Under the pieces are notes generated by a model. It saw nothing but the letters and a program-made list of their open reading frames with translations. It was not told the origin of the DNA and ran no database searches. Of a stretch of DNA of 10,133 nt, positions 1 through 6,081 are shown piece after piece (the stretch's first letter is position 1; each line of letters begins with the position of its first letter). The stretch is taken from positions 1-10,133 of the forward strand of contig JBLGAC010000074.1 of NCBI GenBank assembly GCA_047610385.1, read 5' to 3'. The position numbers were made by a program, and so were the translations under genes. This DNA comes from JBOCEF01 sp047610385 (GTDB taxonomy: Bacteria; Pseudomonadota; Alphaproteobacteria; Rhodobacterales; Rhodobacteraceae).

Positions 1-5
1 CCCCG

Positions 6-17
6 ATCAGGCCTGAT
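6..17. repeat. 12-bp perfect palindrome
   Basis: ATCAGG is followed immediately by CCTGAT, a perfect 12-bp palindrome with no spacer. It lies at the window edge, so its context is not visible. It could be an operator half, part of a terminator stem or chance. Confidence 0.3.
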
Positions 18-44
18 TCAACGCGCAGACGCCCGAAGCGGCCG

Positions 45-75
45 CGGCGGCGGCGGCGGTGGCGGTGGCGGCGGA
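45..75. repeat. CGG/TGG trinucleotide microsatellite
   Basis: About ten tandem CGG triplets with two TGG variants, preceded by a NotI-type octamer at 38-45. DNA from about 80 to 210 switches abruptly to A+T-rich sequence with no recognisable gene, then meets the transposase relic. The repeat may be the low-complexity end of a former coding sequence (poly-Gly or poly-Ala) cut off at the mobile-element boundary; no reading frame could be assigned. Confidence 0.6.
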
Positions 76-208
76 AATCCACCTAAGAAACACCCGGAAG
101 TTGTTCAACCAAACCGAGCCACCTCATTTAGAGACATGAAAAATCACAATAAATTGGGTCCATAACAAAGCGCTAAAGCATCTGTTTTTTTCGGACTGAT
201 CTAAATTA

Positions 209-749
209 ATGTTATGTAAGGGCGAGATTGCCTACGACACCTTCATCCTTGATGTCCGCGAACGGGAGATCATCAGTTGGCGGGTCGTCGCGCGCGCGGA
301 CATTGGCGACGGGGACATCCGCGACATGACGCTCGAAGCCGTCGAGGCTCGCTTTGGAGGCTGCCGGGCGCCGCATCGCATCGAGATGCTGAGCGGTCAA
401 TGGCTCGCCCTACATCGCCCGGGAAACCCGCATCTTTGCCGGGCAGCTTGGGCTGAAGCCTTGCTTCACGCCGGTGAAAAGCCCGCAGAGCAATGGGATC
501 TTGGAGGCCTTCGTGAAGACTCTAAAGCGGGACTACGTTCAGGTCTCGCCGCTGCCGGGCGCAGAAACCGCACTCAGTTTGATCGTTGCATGGGGCGCAG
601 ACGACAACGAAAGCCACCCGCACTCAGGGCTGAAGATGCGCTTGCCGCGCGAATTCATCGCCGCCCAAACTGTGATTGCCTGGGTGTCGGGTGAGGCGGG
701 GGGCAAGGGCGTCATCCACCTAAAATGGCGGCACCCTACGCACCATTAA
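209..749 (+). pseudogene. IS3-family transposase (OrfB, DDE integrase core) relic: 5'-truncated and frameshifted
   Basis: This is the C-terminal part of an IS3-family OrfB transposase, the DDE enzyme that cuts and joins IS ends. The first reading frame gives an rve-like stretch (TFILDVREREIISWRVVA, then DIRDMTLEAVEARFGG and PHRIEMLS). At about 395-399 one extra base shifts the frame. The downstream frame resumes with NGSPYIARETRIFAGQLG, SPQSNGILEAFVKTLKRDY and HPHSGLKMRLPREFIAAQT. The frameshift falls on the S-D-N-G motif carrying the second catalytic Asp, which is lost; the Glu region (LEAFVKTLKRDY) survives. No homology is apparent upstream of about 220, so OrfA and the N-terminal half of OrfB are missing. 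At 681-683 a TGG sits where relatives, as I recall them, end in a stop, so the frame runs on through what looks like the right terminal repeat. The copy is certainly inactive. The IS subgroup is not assigned. Confidence 0.88.
685..708 (+). repeat. Probable right-end terminal repeat of the IS3-type element
   Basis: The G-rich stretch beginning TGTCGGGTGAGGCGGGGGGC directly follows the conserved transposase C-terminus (FIAAQT). Related IS3-family elements that I remember end just here with a similar TGTCCGGTGA...GGGGGCAA motif. No matching left end is visible, in keeping with the 5' truncation. Assignment is from memory of the family, not from an alignment. Confidence 0.4.
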
Positions 750-1012
750 CCGCTTGCTGGTTTCCATAATTCGGAGCCGACGCTATCGAGCGGTGAGCTT
801 GGAATTTTACGATTTAGTCACTGATTTTCGACACTAATATGATTTGCAAACATATGCCTCATCGCTTGGATTGGACTGAGCGAACTGGAACCGATGCGGG
901 CTGTGGCTGGCGACAGGCCACGTCTCATGGCCGAAGGTTCGGAACACGACGCGTTGGATCGCCTTGCAGCAACACAGCGGCGAGGTGCGGGTGCGCGCAG
1001 GAAATGGCGCGG
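750..1012. other. Intergenic stretch without a recognisable gene
   Basis: This lies between the IS3 relic and the amidase stop codon. Short open frames exist on both strands, but none shows a recognisable motif or a ribosome binding site, and no strong hairpin followed by a T-tract was found to terminate the amidase gene. It may be decayed flanking DNA. Confidence 0.5.
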
Positions 1013-2404
1013 TCAAGGATCGGCCACGTCAGGCGTGGGGCTCGCCGCTTCGATATCCATGCCTGCCGCGATCAGCACATCCTCACGAAACCGTCCGGCG
1101 ACCAGTTGCACGCCGACGGGCTTGCCGTCTGCCGTGCCGGTGGCCACTGCAAGCGCGGGCATTCCCATTGCGGGCAATCCGCGCTGGGTCAGTTGCGCCT
1201 CATAGATGCGCAGGAAATCTGCCTCAGACCGCACGTCAAGCTGTTGATCAAACGGCAGTTCACCAGAAATCGGGCAGATCAGAATAGGGTATTTTTGCAA
1301 AAACACCTCCCACTGCCGCACCAATGAGGCCCGCATCTGCAAAGCGGTCATGACCGCATCCAGATCAACGAGGCCAGCCTCTCGGCGCATAATTTCATAC
1401 ACAAACAGCGAATCCGGTTCAGCTTCACGCTTCATCAACACGTCGGAGCCATATTTGGATTCAGCCATCCACAGCGTTGCATTGATCTCAGCGGCCACGC
1501 GCATTGGGGGGCAGGGCACCTCCTCGACCTCCCAACCCGCGGCTTCAAGAATGCGGGCTGCGGCGGTCAGCGCGGCCTTGACCGCTGGCTGAACCGGCAT
1601 GCCGTCGGGCGCCAATGTCAACGCCGCATGTTTTTTGAACGGCCCGGACTGCAGCGGCGCGGGCACATACCACGGGTCCCTTGCGTCTGCGGCCGACATG
1701 GCGTGCAGGGCCAGCGCGATGTCTTCCATCGTGCGTGCGATCGGCCCGGACACGGCCATCACTTGCGCGCCGATGAAACGATCGGGCGACGTCGCGTTAT
1801 AGGCCGGGACGCGGCCCATCGTGGGCCGCAATCCGTGCAAGCCGCAGGCATAGGCGGGGTAGCGCACCGATCCGGCAATGTCCGTTCCATGGCCAATGGC
1901 GCAAATCCCACTGGCCACCGCGGCCGCCGCGCCGCCTGACGAGCCGCCGGGCGTGATGCTGCCATTGCGCGGGTTAAGCGTTTGGCCATGCAGTTTGTTT
2001 TTGGTGAACCAGCGCAGCGAGAAGGCAGGCGTGTTGGTGCGCCCGATAATAATGCCGCCTGCTTTGCGAATATTGGCCACAACCGGGCTGTCCTGCGCGG
2101 CGATCGCATCTTTCAGCGCAACCAGCCCGTTGGTTGTGGCAAACCCCGCCTGATCGACATTGACCTTGGTGGTAAACGGCACGCCGGCCATCGGCCCGGG
2201 GTCTTCGCCCTTCGCAATCTGCGCATCGACCGCGCGGGCGGCCTCCATCGCCTCAACGCGGCCATCCTGCACCACGGCGTTGATCGCCTGATTGACCTGA
2301 TCCATGCGATCTATGTGTGCCTGCGTCACCTCAACCGCGGAGATGGATCGCCCCCGCACCGCGCGCGCAATGTCTGAGGCGGAGCATCGAAAAAGGTCGG
2401 TCAT
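1013..2404 (-). CDS. Amidase (amidase-signature family hydrolase)
   Basis: A 463-residue cytoplasmic hydrolase of the amidase-signature family, which cleaves amide bonds with a Ser-cisSer-Lys triad. All three residues are visible: Lys80 in PFTTKVNVD, cis-Ser155 in PGGSSGGAAAAVA and nucleophile Ser179 in GTDIAGSVRYPA. Their spacing (75 and 24 residues) matches the classical family. The usual GGS at the nucleophile is AGS here. Length is normal for the family. The ATG at 2404 is chosen over a frame extension to 2449 because the family's N-terminus aligns from there and AAGGGA lies about 10 bases upstream; the 15 extra residues look non-native. The gene follows the aldo/keto reductase on the same strand after 117 bp, so co-transcription is likely. 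Substrate (aryl or aliphatic amide, or Glu-tRNA) cannot be told. A GatA role is unlikely, since no gatB or gatC is nearby. Confidence 0.93.
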   Translation of the reverse strand: MTDLFRCSASDIARAVRGRSISAVEVTQAHIDRMDQVNQAINAVVQDGRVEAMEAARAVDAQIAKGEDPGPMAGVPFTTKVNVDQAGFATTNGLVALKDAIAAQDSPVVANIRKAGGIIIGRTNTPAFSLRWFTKNKLHGQTLNPRNGSITPGGSSGGAAAAVASGICAIGHGTDIAGSVRYPAYACGLHGLRPTMGRVPAYNATSPDRFIGAQVMAVSGPIARTMEDIALALHAMSAADARDPWYVPAPLQSGPFKKHAALTLAPDGMPVQPAVKAALTAAARILEAAGWEVEEVPCPPMRVAAEINATLWMAESKYGSDVLMKREAEPDSLFVYEIMRREAGLVDLDAVMTALQMRASLVRQWEVFLQKYPILICPISGELPFDQQLDVRSEADFLRIYEAQLTQRGLPAMGMPALAVATGTADGKPVGVQLVAGRFREDVLIAAGMDIEAASPTPDVADP

Positions 2405-2441
2405 CAAGGCATAATCCCTTTTGTATGGGGCACTGCGGCAT

Positions 2442-2459
2442 GCCCGCAAGCTTTCGGGC
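2442..2459. repeat. Small hairpin in the reductase-amidase spacer
   Basis: GCCCG and CGGGC form a 5-bp stem around an 8-base loop containing AAGCTT. It sits about 40 bases upstream of the amidase start, on the side of the reductase. There is no T-tract, so it is not a clear terminator; it might be an mRNA processing or stability element. Confidence 0.25.
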
Positions 2460-2521
2460 TGAGGGGGCGAGGCATCACCAGCGACATGCCGACGTCTTGT
2501 CGCCTAAGGATCTGTGACTGC

Positions 2522-3514
2522 TCAACAATACCGCTCAGGTCCGTTCCACTGATCTGCGTTGTAGCGGTCGCCATGGGCCCAGCCGACAGGCAGCGCGCGC
2601 TCAATCGCGGCCATGATTTCAGCGGTCATGTCAAAGGCGCTGCCAGCCGCAATTTCAGCCAGGTGCTCAGCGGTGCGCGTGCCCGGAATGGGGATCAGGT
2701 GGTCGCCGCGCGCCAGACACCAGGCCATCGACAGGGCGATGGAAGTGGTACCCACATCTGCGGCCAGGGTTTTGAAGGTCGCAACCATACGCGCATTGAA
2801 GCTGAAGTTAGGTTCTGAGAACCGCGGCGTGTTTTTCCGGAAATCATTGTCCGCAAACTGGGTCGGATCGGGTGTTTTGGTCCCAAACATCCCACGTCCA
2901 ATCGGCGAGAATGGCACAAAAGCCACGCCCAATTCGGCGCAGGTCTGGATCATGCCCAATTCGGGATAGCGCGTCCAAAGCGAGTATTCGCTTTGCACCG
3001 CATCGACAGGCCCTACCGTCACTGCACGGCGCAATGAGGCGGGCGAGATCTCCGAAAAGCCGATGCCGCCGATCTTGCCCTCAGCTTTGAAGGCAAGAAG
3101 CGTTTCCATCACTTGCTCGATCTCCAGATCAGGGTCACGGCGATGAATATAGTAAAGCGCGACGTGATCCAAACCAAGGCGCGTCAATGATTTTTCCAAC
3201 TCGCCACGAAGATATTCTGGCTTGTTGTTGAACCCGCGCTGCCCAGTATCCGGATCGCGCCAGATTGATCCCTTGGTGGCAATGGTGAATTTACTGGCGT
3301 CACCCTTCAGGAAGGATCCGATCGTCTGTTCGGACACGCCGTTGCCATAGACATTGGCCGTGTCCAGAAAATCGATGCCCAGATCAAGCGCTGCGGCAAG
3401 GGTGCCATGCGCCTCTTTTTCTGTGGTGGGGCCGTAGAAGCCCGCAAAGCTCATGCAGCCAAGGCCGATTTCAGAGACGGATTTACCGGTTGTCAGAAGT
3501 TGCCGCTTTTTCAA
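2522..3514 (-). CDS. Aldo/keto reductase
   Basis: A 330-residue NAD(P)H-dependent oxidoreductase with a TIM-barrel fold that reduces aldehydes or ketones. The catalytic tetrad is complete: Asp51 and Tyr56 in FLDTANVYGNG, Lys81 in ATKGSIW and His124 in YYIHRRDPD. The C-terminal IPIPGTRTAEHL is the typical cofactor-phosphate loop of the YakC-like group. The frame is open up to 3709, but the 65 extra residues look random. I place the start at the TTG at 3514, because GGAGAGAG lies 7 bases upstream and the family's N-terminus (KRQLLTTGKSVSEIGLGCM) begins exactly there. This is the first gene of a probable two-gene unit with the amidase. The natural substrate is unknown. Confidence 0.92.
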   Translation of the reverse strand: MKKRQLLTTGKSVSEIGLGCMSFAGFYGPTTEKEAHGTLAAALDLGIDFLDTANVYGNGVSEQTIGSFLKGDASKFTIATKGSIWRDPDTGQRGFNNKPEYLRGELEKSLTRLGLDHVALYYIHRRDPDLEIEQVMETLLAFKAEGKIGGIGFSEISPASLRRAVTVGPVDAVQSEYSLWTRYPELGMIQTCAELGVAFVPFSPIGRGMFGTKTPDPTQFADNDFRKNTPRFSEPNFSFNARMVATFKTLAADVGTTSIALSMAWCLARGDHLIPIPGTRTAEHLAEIAAGSAFDMTAEIMAAIERALPVGWAHGDRYNADQWNGPERYC

Positions 3515-3520
3515 ATTCTC

Positions 3521-3525
3521 TCTCC
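3521..3525 (-). promoter_or_regulatory. Strong Shine-Dalgarno fixing the TTG start of the reductase
   Basis: On the minus strand GGAGAGAGAAT immediately precedes TTG (3514-3512), with a spacing of about 7 bases. There is no in-frame ATG with a comparable site further up, so this site decides the start. Confidence 0.7.
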
Positions 3526-3980
3526 GTCGCGCTGCGTCTGCACTTGGCTGAACGCACTTCAAAGATCCAAGAGCGTTGATATCATCACGGGGATGGCAAA
3601 AGGAAAAGCGTGTATCCGGGGTTGATTGCGATTCAGGCAGTCGCGGATTTTCAATTTTATAGTCTTGGCAATGGCTTAATGTTGATAGGGTGCGGTTTTG
3701 GCTGCGCACGCGGGGGGCGATGCAAGGTCCGCGCCCTTGACCTGAACAAGCGTTGAACCTTGGCGCCAGCTTCGGCCCAAGCCGGGGGGTGCTTCACGTT
3801 GGCCAAAAGCCTACAAAATAACGGAAAATCAGCAAGCATTCGACAGAACGCGGATGCGCGATTACAGACGCATCACCGTGCTGGCCGACACCGAAATGTG
3901 CTCGGCTTGATCGCTGGATGGTGCCAAGACCTCGACCACACCCGCCCGCACTTGCCGCCCGATGTGCCGCCGGTCTCCGC
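3526..3980. other. Stretch with no recognised gene upstream of the reductase
   Basis: This holds the 5' leader and presumably the promoter of the reductase, then unassigned DNA as far as the helicase fragment. A TATAAA at 3661-3656 (minus strand) could be a -10 box but lacks a convincing -35. From 3980 down to about 3790 the minus strand should encode the rest of the helicase RecA2 domain if that gene were intact, but neither frame shows it. Short open frames here carry no recognisable motifs. Confidence 0.5.
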
Positions 3981-4244
3981 TCAGCGTGCGGCATGCACCG
4001 ATGCGGCGCGCAGCCCTTTGCCCACGCAGAGCCGCGCCATGAAATCAGCGTGGCGCTGGCTGACGCAGAACCCAATGGAGCGTGATCCGCCTTTGCTTTG
4101 CATCTGCTCAATCGTGGCGCGGGCGAGAGCATGGGTGGCGACGGCGGTGGTCTGCGCATCGGCATCAAAACGGCAGCCCTTCCACGGGATCTGCGCGCGA
4201 TCCACATCGTCGGTGGCGCCGCAATGGGTGAGCGGTGACAGCCG
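3981..4244 (-). pseudogene. Fragment of an SF2 (DEAD/DEAH-type) helicase: entry to the RecA2 domain
   Basis: An open frame of about 88 codons between stops, translating to an isolated piece of superfamily 2 helicase. It begins with the linker seen before RecA2 in HKD-nuclease/helicase fusions (DDVDRAQIPWKGCRFDADA) and runs into a motif-IV-like strand and helix (GGSRSIGFCVSQRHADFMA, then GLRAASVHA). It stops where the next conserved helix should begin. The Walker A and DEAD motifs of RecA1 and the arginine-finger motif VI are absent from the window. A GTG at 4205 could serve as a start, but no good ribosome site precedes it. It lies in the same strand and the expected order downstream of the HIT-PLD fragment at 5219-4482, so both are best read as parts of one collapsed gene. 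Assignment rests on remembered family patterns. Confidence 0.7.
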
Positions 4245-4314
4245 CTACGGGTAAATAGATAATAAGTATGGAAAATTGAAGCATTATTTCAGCGAAATTA
4301 TTGCCAGATCATGC

Positions 4315-4332
4315 ATCTATGTGAACATAGAT
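4315..4332. repeat. Perfect 7-bp hairpin in the A+T-rich segment
   Basis: ATCTATG and CATAGAT flank a TGAA loop. It lies about 60 bases downstream of the predicted minus-strand transcription start. No T-run follows on either strand, so termination is doubtful. Confidence 0.45.
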
Positions 4333-4398
4333 TTACTAAATATATTTAAAGCCTGAACATAAGATGTGACTAGTTTACTAGGATAAATCGAAAATAAA

Positions 4399-4426
4399 AT
4401 CATAAAAAAGTTCATACTGATGTCAA
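4399..4426 (-). promoter_or_regulatory. Near-consensus sigma-70-type promoter
   Basis: On the minus strand a perfect TTGACA (4426-4421) is separated by 16 bases from TATGAT (4404-4399). This is the best promoter match I found in the window. It would transcribe toward the helicase fragment, through the 4315-4332 hairpin. In A+T-rich DNA such matches arise more easily by chance, so activity is uncertain. Confidence 0.5.
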
Positions 4427-4481
4427 CTGAGAAAATATAACCCTGTCATTATTGAAATTACTCTCCTTGTGGGCGCAAGTC

Positions 4482-5219
4482 TTATCGGCATGTCGTGTCA
4501 GCCACCCCGGTTTCCAGCGCTGAGGCCGACAGGTTGGAGGACCCAACCAGCAGCGCGTCGGTCCCATCCCTGAACGTGAACAGCCAGGATTTGGGGTGAA
4601 ACGCGATGGCCCCGGCCCCAAGGGCCATCAGCTCGGCCCCGTTCGGCAGGTCCATCAGGCGGCGCAGCGCGGCGGGGTCCGATGCCCCCAGATAGTCACC
4701 GACCAGCAGCGGCAAGCGCCCGCCGCGGTCCAGAACTTCCTGCATGTGCGCAAAGATCAGATTGACGCCTGATGGCATGGCAAAGGCGATGGCGGCGTCG
4801 ATCTTGGTCGCCTGGTCCAGATACGCGCCAAGATGGGCGAGCAGCGCGTCCTCAGGCCCCGCGATCAGCAGGGGCCCGCCAACCAGATCGGCGCAGGCAG
4901 GCCGGGCGCCGATTTCAAGATGCAGATGGGCTCCAGTCTCAACAAGGGTGAACCCGGCCGGGCTGTCCACCTCAGCCTCGGCAATTGCCTGCGTCTCAGC
5001 GATGCGCGCGGTCAGGGCACCTTGTTCCTGCGCGGTCAGATCCCGCCACCGCGCCACATGGCGGCGCGGCGCAAGCAGCAGCGCATCGCGGCCCCGCACA
5101 ATGATCGTCGCAGCGTCGAGGACCAAGACGTCTGTAATTTCGGGCGCGCAGAGCGGGCACGGGGACGTCCAAGTGCCTGCTGCGGTGCAGGCTTGGTTGC
5201 CTTGGTGCCAATGCGCCAA
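4482..5219 (-). pseudogene. HIT-like plus phospholipase D-like N-terminus of a broken helicase-fusion protein
   Basis: A 245-residue frame with two recognisable parts. Residues about 20-106 resemble a HIT domain: CPLC at 21-24, APRRHVARW at 50-58 and HLHLEIGAR at 98-106. The triad reads H-L-H-L-E, so the third His is replaced and the segment before it looks shortened. Residues about 116-238 match a PLD-like (HKD) nuclease domain: GPEDALLAHLGAYLDQA, LLVGDYLGASDPAALRRLMDL, FHPKSWLF (His208, Lys210) and GSSNLSASALETGV. In relatives this sequence goes on to a DEAD/DEAH helicase. Here it diverges after ETGV (about 4500) and stops within a few codons at the A+T-rich segment. The frame's first start codon is a TTG with no clear ribosome site, so the true N-terminus is uncertain. 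Such fusions (HIT, PLD, SF2 helicase, often DUF3427) are thought to act on nucleic acids. A shortened functional protein cannot be excluded. Confidence 0.72.
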
Positions 5220-5284
5220 AGGCAGATCATGCAGTGACCCTTGGGGTCATGGCCGGAAAACTGGAAAAGGTTGGGCAAAGTGGG

Positions 5285-5310
5285 AATTGGCATTAAAATT
5301 TTTGCCAATT
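5285..5310. terminator. Inverted repeat downstream of the RraA-like gene
   Basis: Perfect 8-bp arms AATTGGCA and TGCCAATT around a 10-base A/T loop, centred about 27 bases past the RraA-like stop codon on the minus strand. No T-tract follows, so it is either a weak terminator or mRNA-end hairpin, or a dyad-type operator (TTGGCA-N10-TGCCAA). Confidence 0.4.
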
Positions 5311-5324
5311 CAGATGGCGCTTTA

Positions 5325-6023
5325 TCAGTCCTTTCGAACGGTCTTGTCGCTCGCCAAATGCGCTTCAACCCATTCGGGGATTTTCAAGCCGCCAGCGACC
5401 TTAGCATCCAACGCACTCTCCAGCGCAAATATCCGTGCCAGCTTTTGGATCACTTCATCCAGTCGTTCAAAGGGAACAACCACGACGCCATCTCGGTCTG
5501 CGACAATCATATCTCCGGTTTCGACCTCTTGGCCGCCAATCTGGACGGAAAAACCAACCGATCCTGGACCCGTCATATGGGGCGACGCAGGGGTGAGGCC
5601 CGCGCACCAGACCGGCAATCCAACCTGGACGATGCCTTGATAGTCGCGAACCGGGCCATCGGTAACAAAACCGGCCGCACCGTTGTTTTTCATCATGCCG
5701 ATCAGGCGATCCCCGGCTGCGGCACATCCTGTGTGCGCGGCAAATGCAGACACGACCACGTCGCCGCCCTGAATGAATTTGAGGGCGGCAAAGGTGGCAA
5801 GAACATCGGCTGCGCCGCAATCGGCGGTCAACGCTGGCCCGGCCGCAACGCAGTGCACGTCACGTCCACCGCCAATTGCCTGAATGGCGAGTGAAAGGGC
5901 GCCCCCTCCGGACAGTGCATCAACGACAAATCCTGTCGGCACGCCCTGAAAGGCCGCTATCTGATCATCTGTTGGGCGCCGGAGTGAGGTTTTTATGGTC
6001 AACGACGGCAGGGCTTCGATCAT
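5325..6023 (-). CDS. RraA-like / 4-hydroxy-4-methyl-2-oxoglutarate aldolase family protein
   Basis: A 232-residue protein of the RraA/HMG-aldolase superfamily. Members either cleave 4-hydroxy-4-methyl-2-oxoglutarate or related keto acids to pyruvate with a divalent metal, or regulate RNase E. Visible signatures are AAAGDRLIGMMKNNGAAGF (residues 101-119), the catalytic-type Arg126-Asp127 in TDGPVRDYQGI, and the C-terminal GDMIVADRDGVVVVP (170-184). Presence of the Arg-Asp pair and the catabolic neighbours favours an aldolase or related keto-acid lyase over an RNase E regulator. The ATG at 6023 is chosen because family similarity begins shortly after it; the frame extends to 6158 but that part overlaps the hydratase gene. 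The upstream ribosome site is weak (GGATG), so a GTG at 6035 is possible. It follows the hydratase gene by 58 bp and is probably translated from the same mRNA. Names such as dimethylmenaquinone methyltransferase for this family are misannotations. Confidence 0.88.
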   Translation of the reverse strand: MIEALPSLTIKTSLRRPTDDQIAAFQGVPTGFVVDALSGGGALSLAIQAIGGGRDVHCVAAGPALTADCGAADVLATFAALKFIQGGDVVVSAFAAHTGCAAAGDRLIGMMKNNGAAGFVTDGPVRDYQGIVQVGLPVWCAGLTPASPHMTGPGSVGFSVQIGGQEVETGDMIVADRDGVVVVPFERLDEVIQKLARIFALESALDAKVAGGLKIPEWVEAHLASDKTVRKD

Positions 6024-6081
6024 CTTTTCATCCACACTCTGATGGCCGGACCAAACAGTCCGACATTTCCATGCTCGGCCC

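Larger units (their letters stand above)
4245..4480. other. A+T-rich segment interrupting the HIT-PLD-helicase relic
   Basis: About 235 bp of strongly A+T-rich DNA in an otherwise GC-rich window. Both edges are sharp: the left abuts helicase-coding sequence at 4244 and the right abuts the PLD-domain frame near 4497. No open frame of useful length, no terminal inverted repeats and no target duplication were seen. It contains a perfect hairpin (4315-4332), a smaller one (4370-4381) and a near-consensus promoter on the minus strand. It replaces roughly the part of the gene that should encode the end of the PLD domain and RecA1. Confidence 0.7.

Noticed and set aside
45..75. CGG/TGG repeat considered as a CRISPR or regulatory array
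   Set aside because: It is a simple trinucleotide run with no spacers.
1628..2377. Several plus-strand frames of 100-130 codons
   Set aside because: They are shadows of the amidase gene, which has its full catalytic triad on the other strand.
3656..3661. TATAAA as -10 of the reductase promoter
   Set aside because: No acceptable -35 hexamer is found at the right spacing, so it was not listed as a promoter.
3515..3709. 65-codon N-terminal extension of the aldo/keto reductase
   Set aside because: The residues do not resemble the family or a signal peptide, and a strong ribosome site sits at the internal TTG.
3794..4207. 137-codon minus-strand frame
   Set aside because: Over 3981-4207 it is a shifted frame of the helicase fragment. 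Beyond that it has no motif; a vague helix-turn-helix-like string in an adjacent frame near 3870 (SVSASTVMRL) is too short and ends in a stop.
4744..5640. 298-codon plus-strand frame
   Set aside because: It lies antisense to both the HIT-PLD frame and the RraA-like gene, and its composition is that of a shadow frame.
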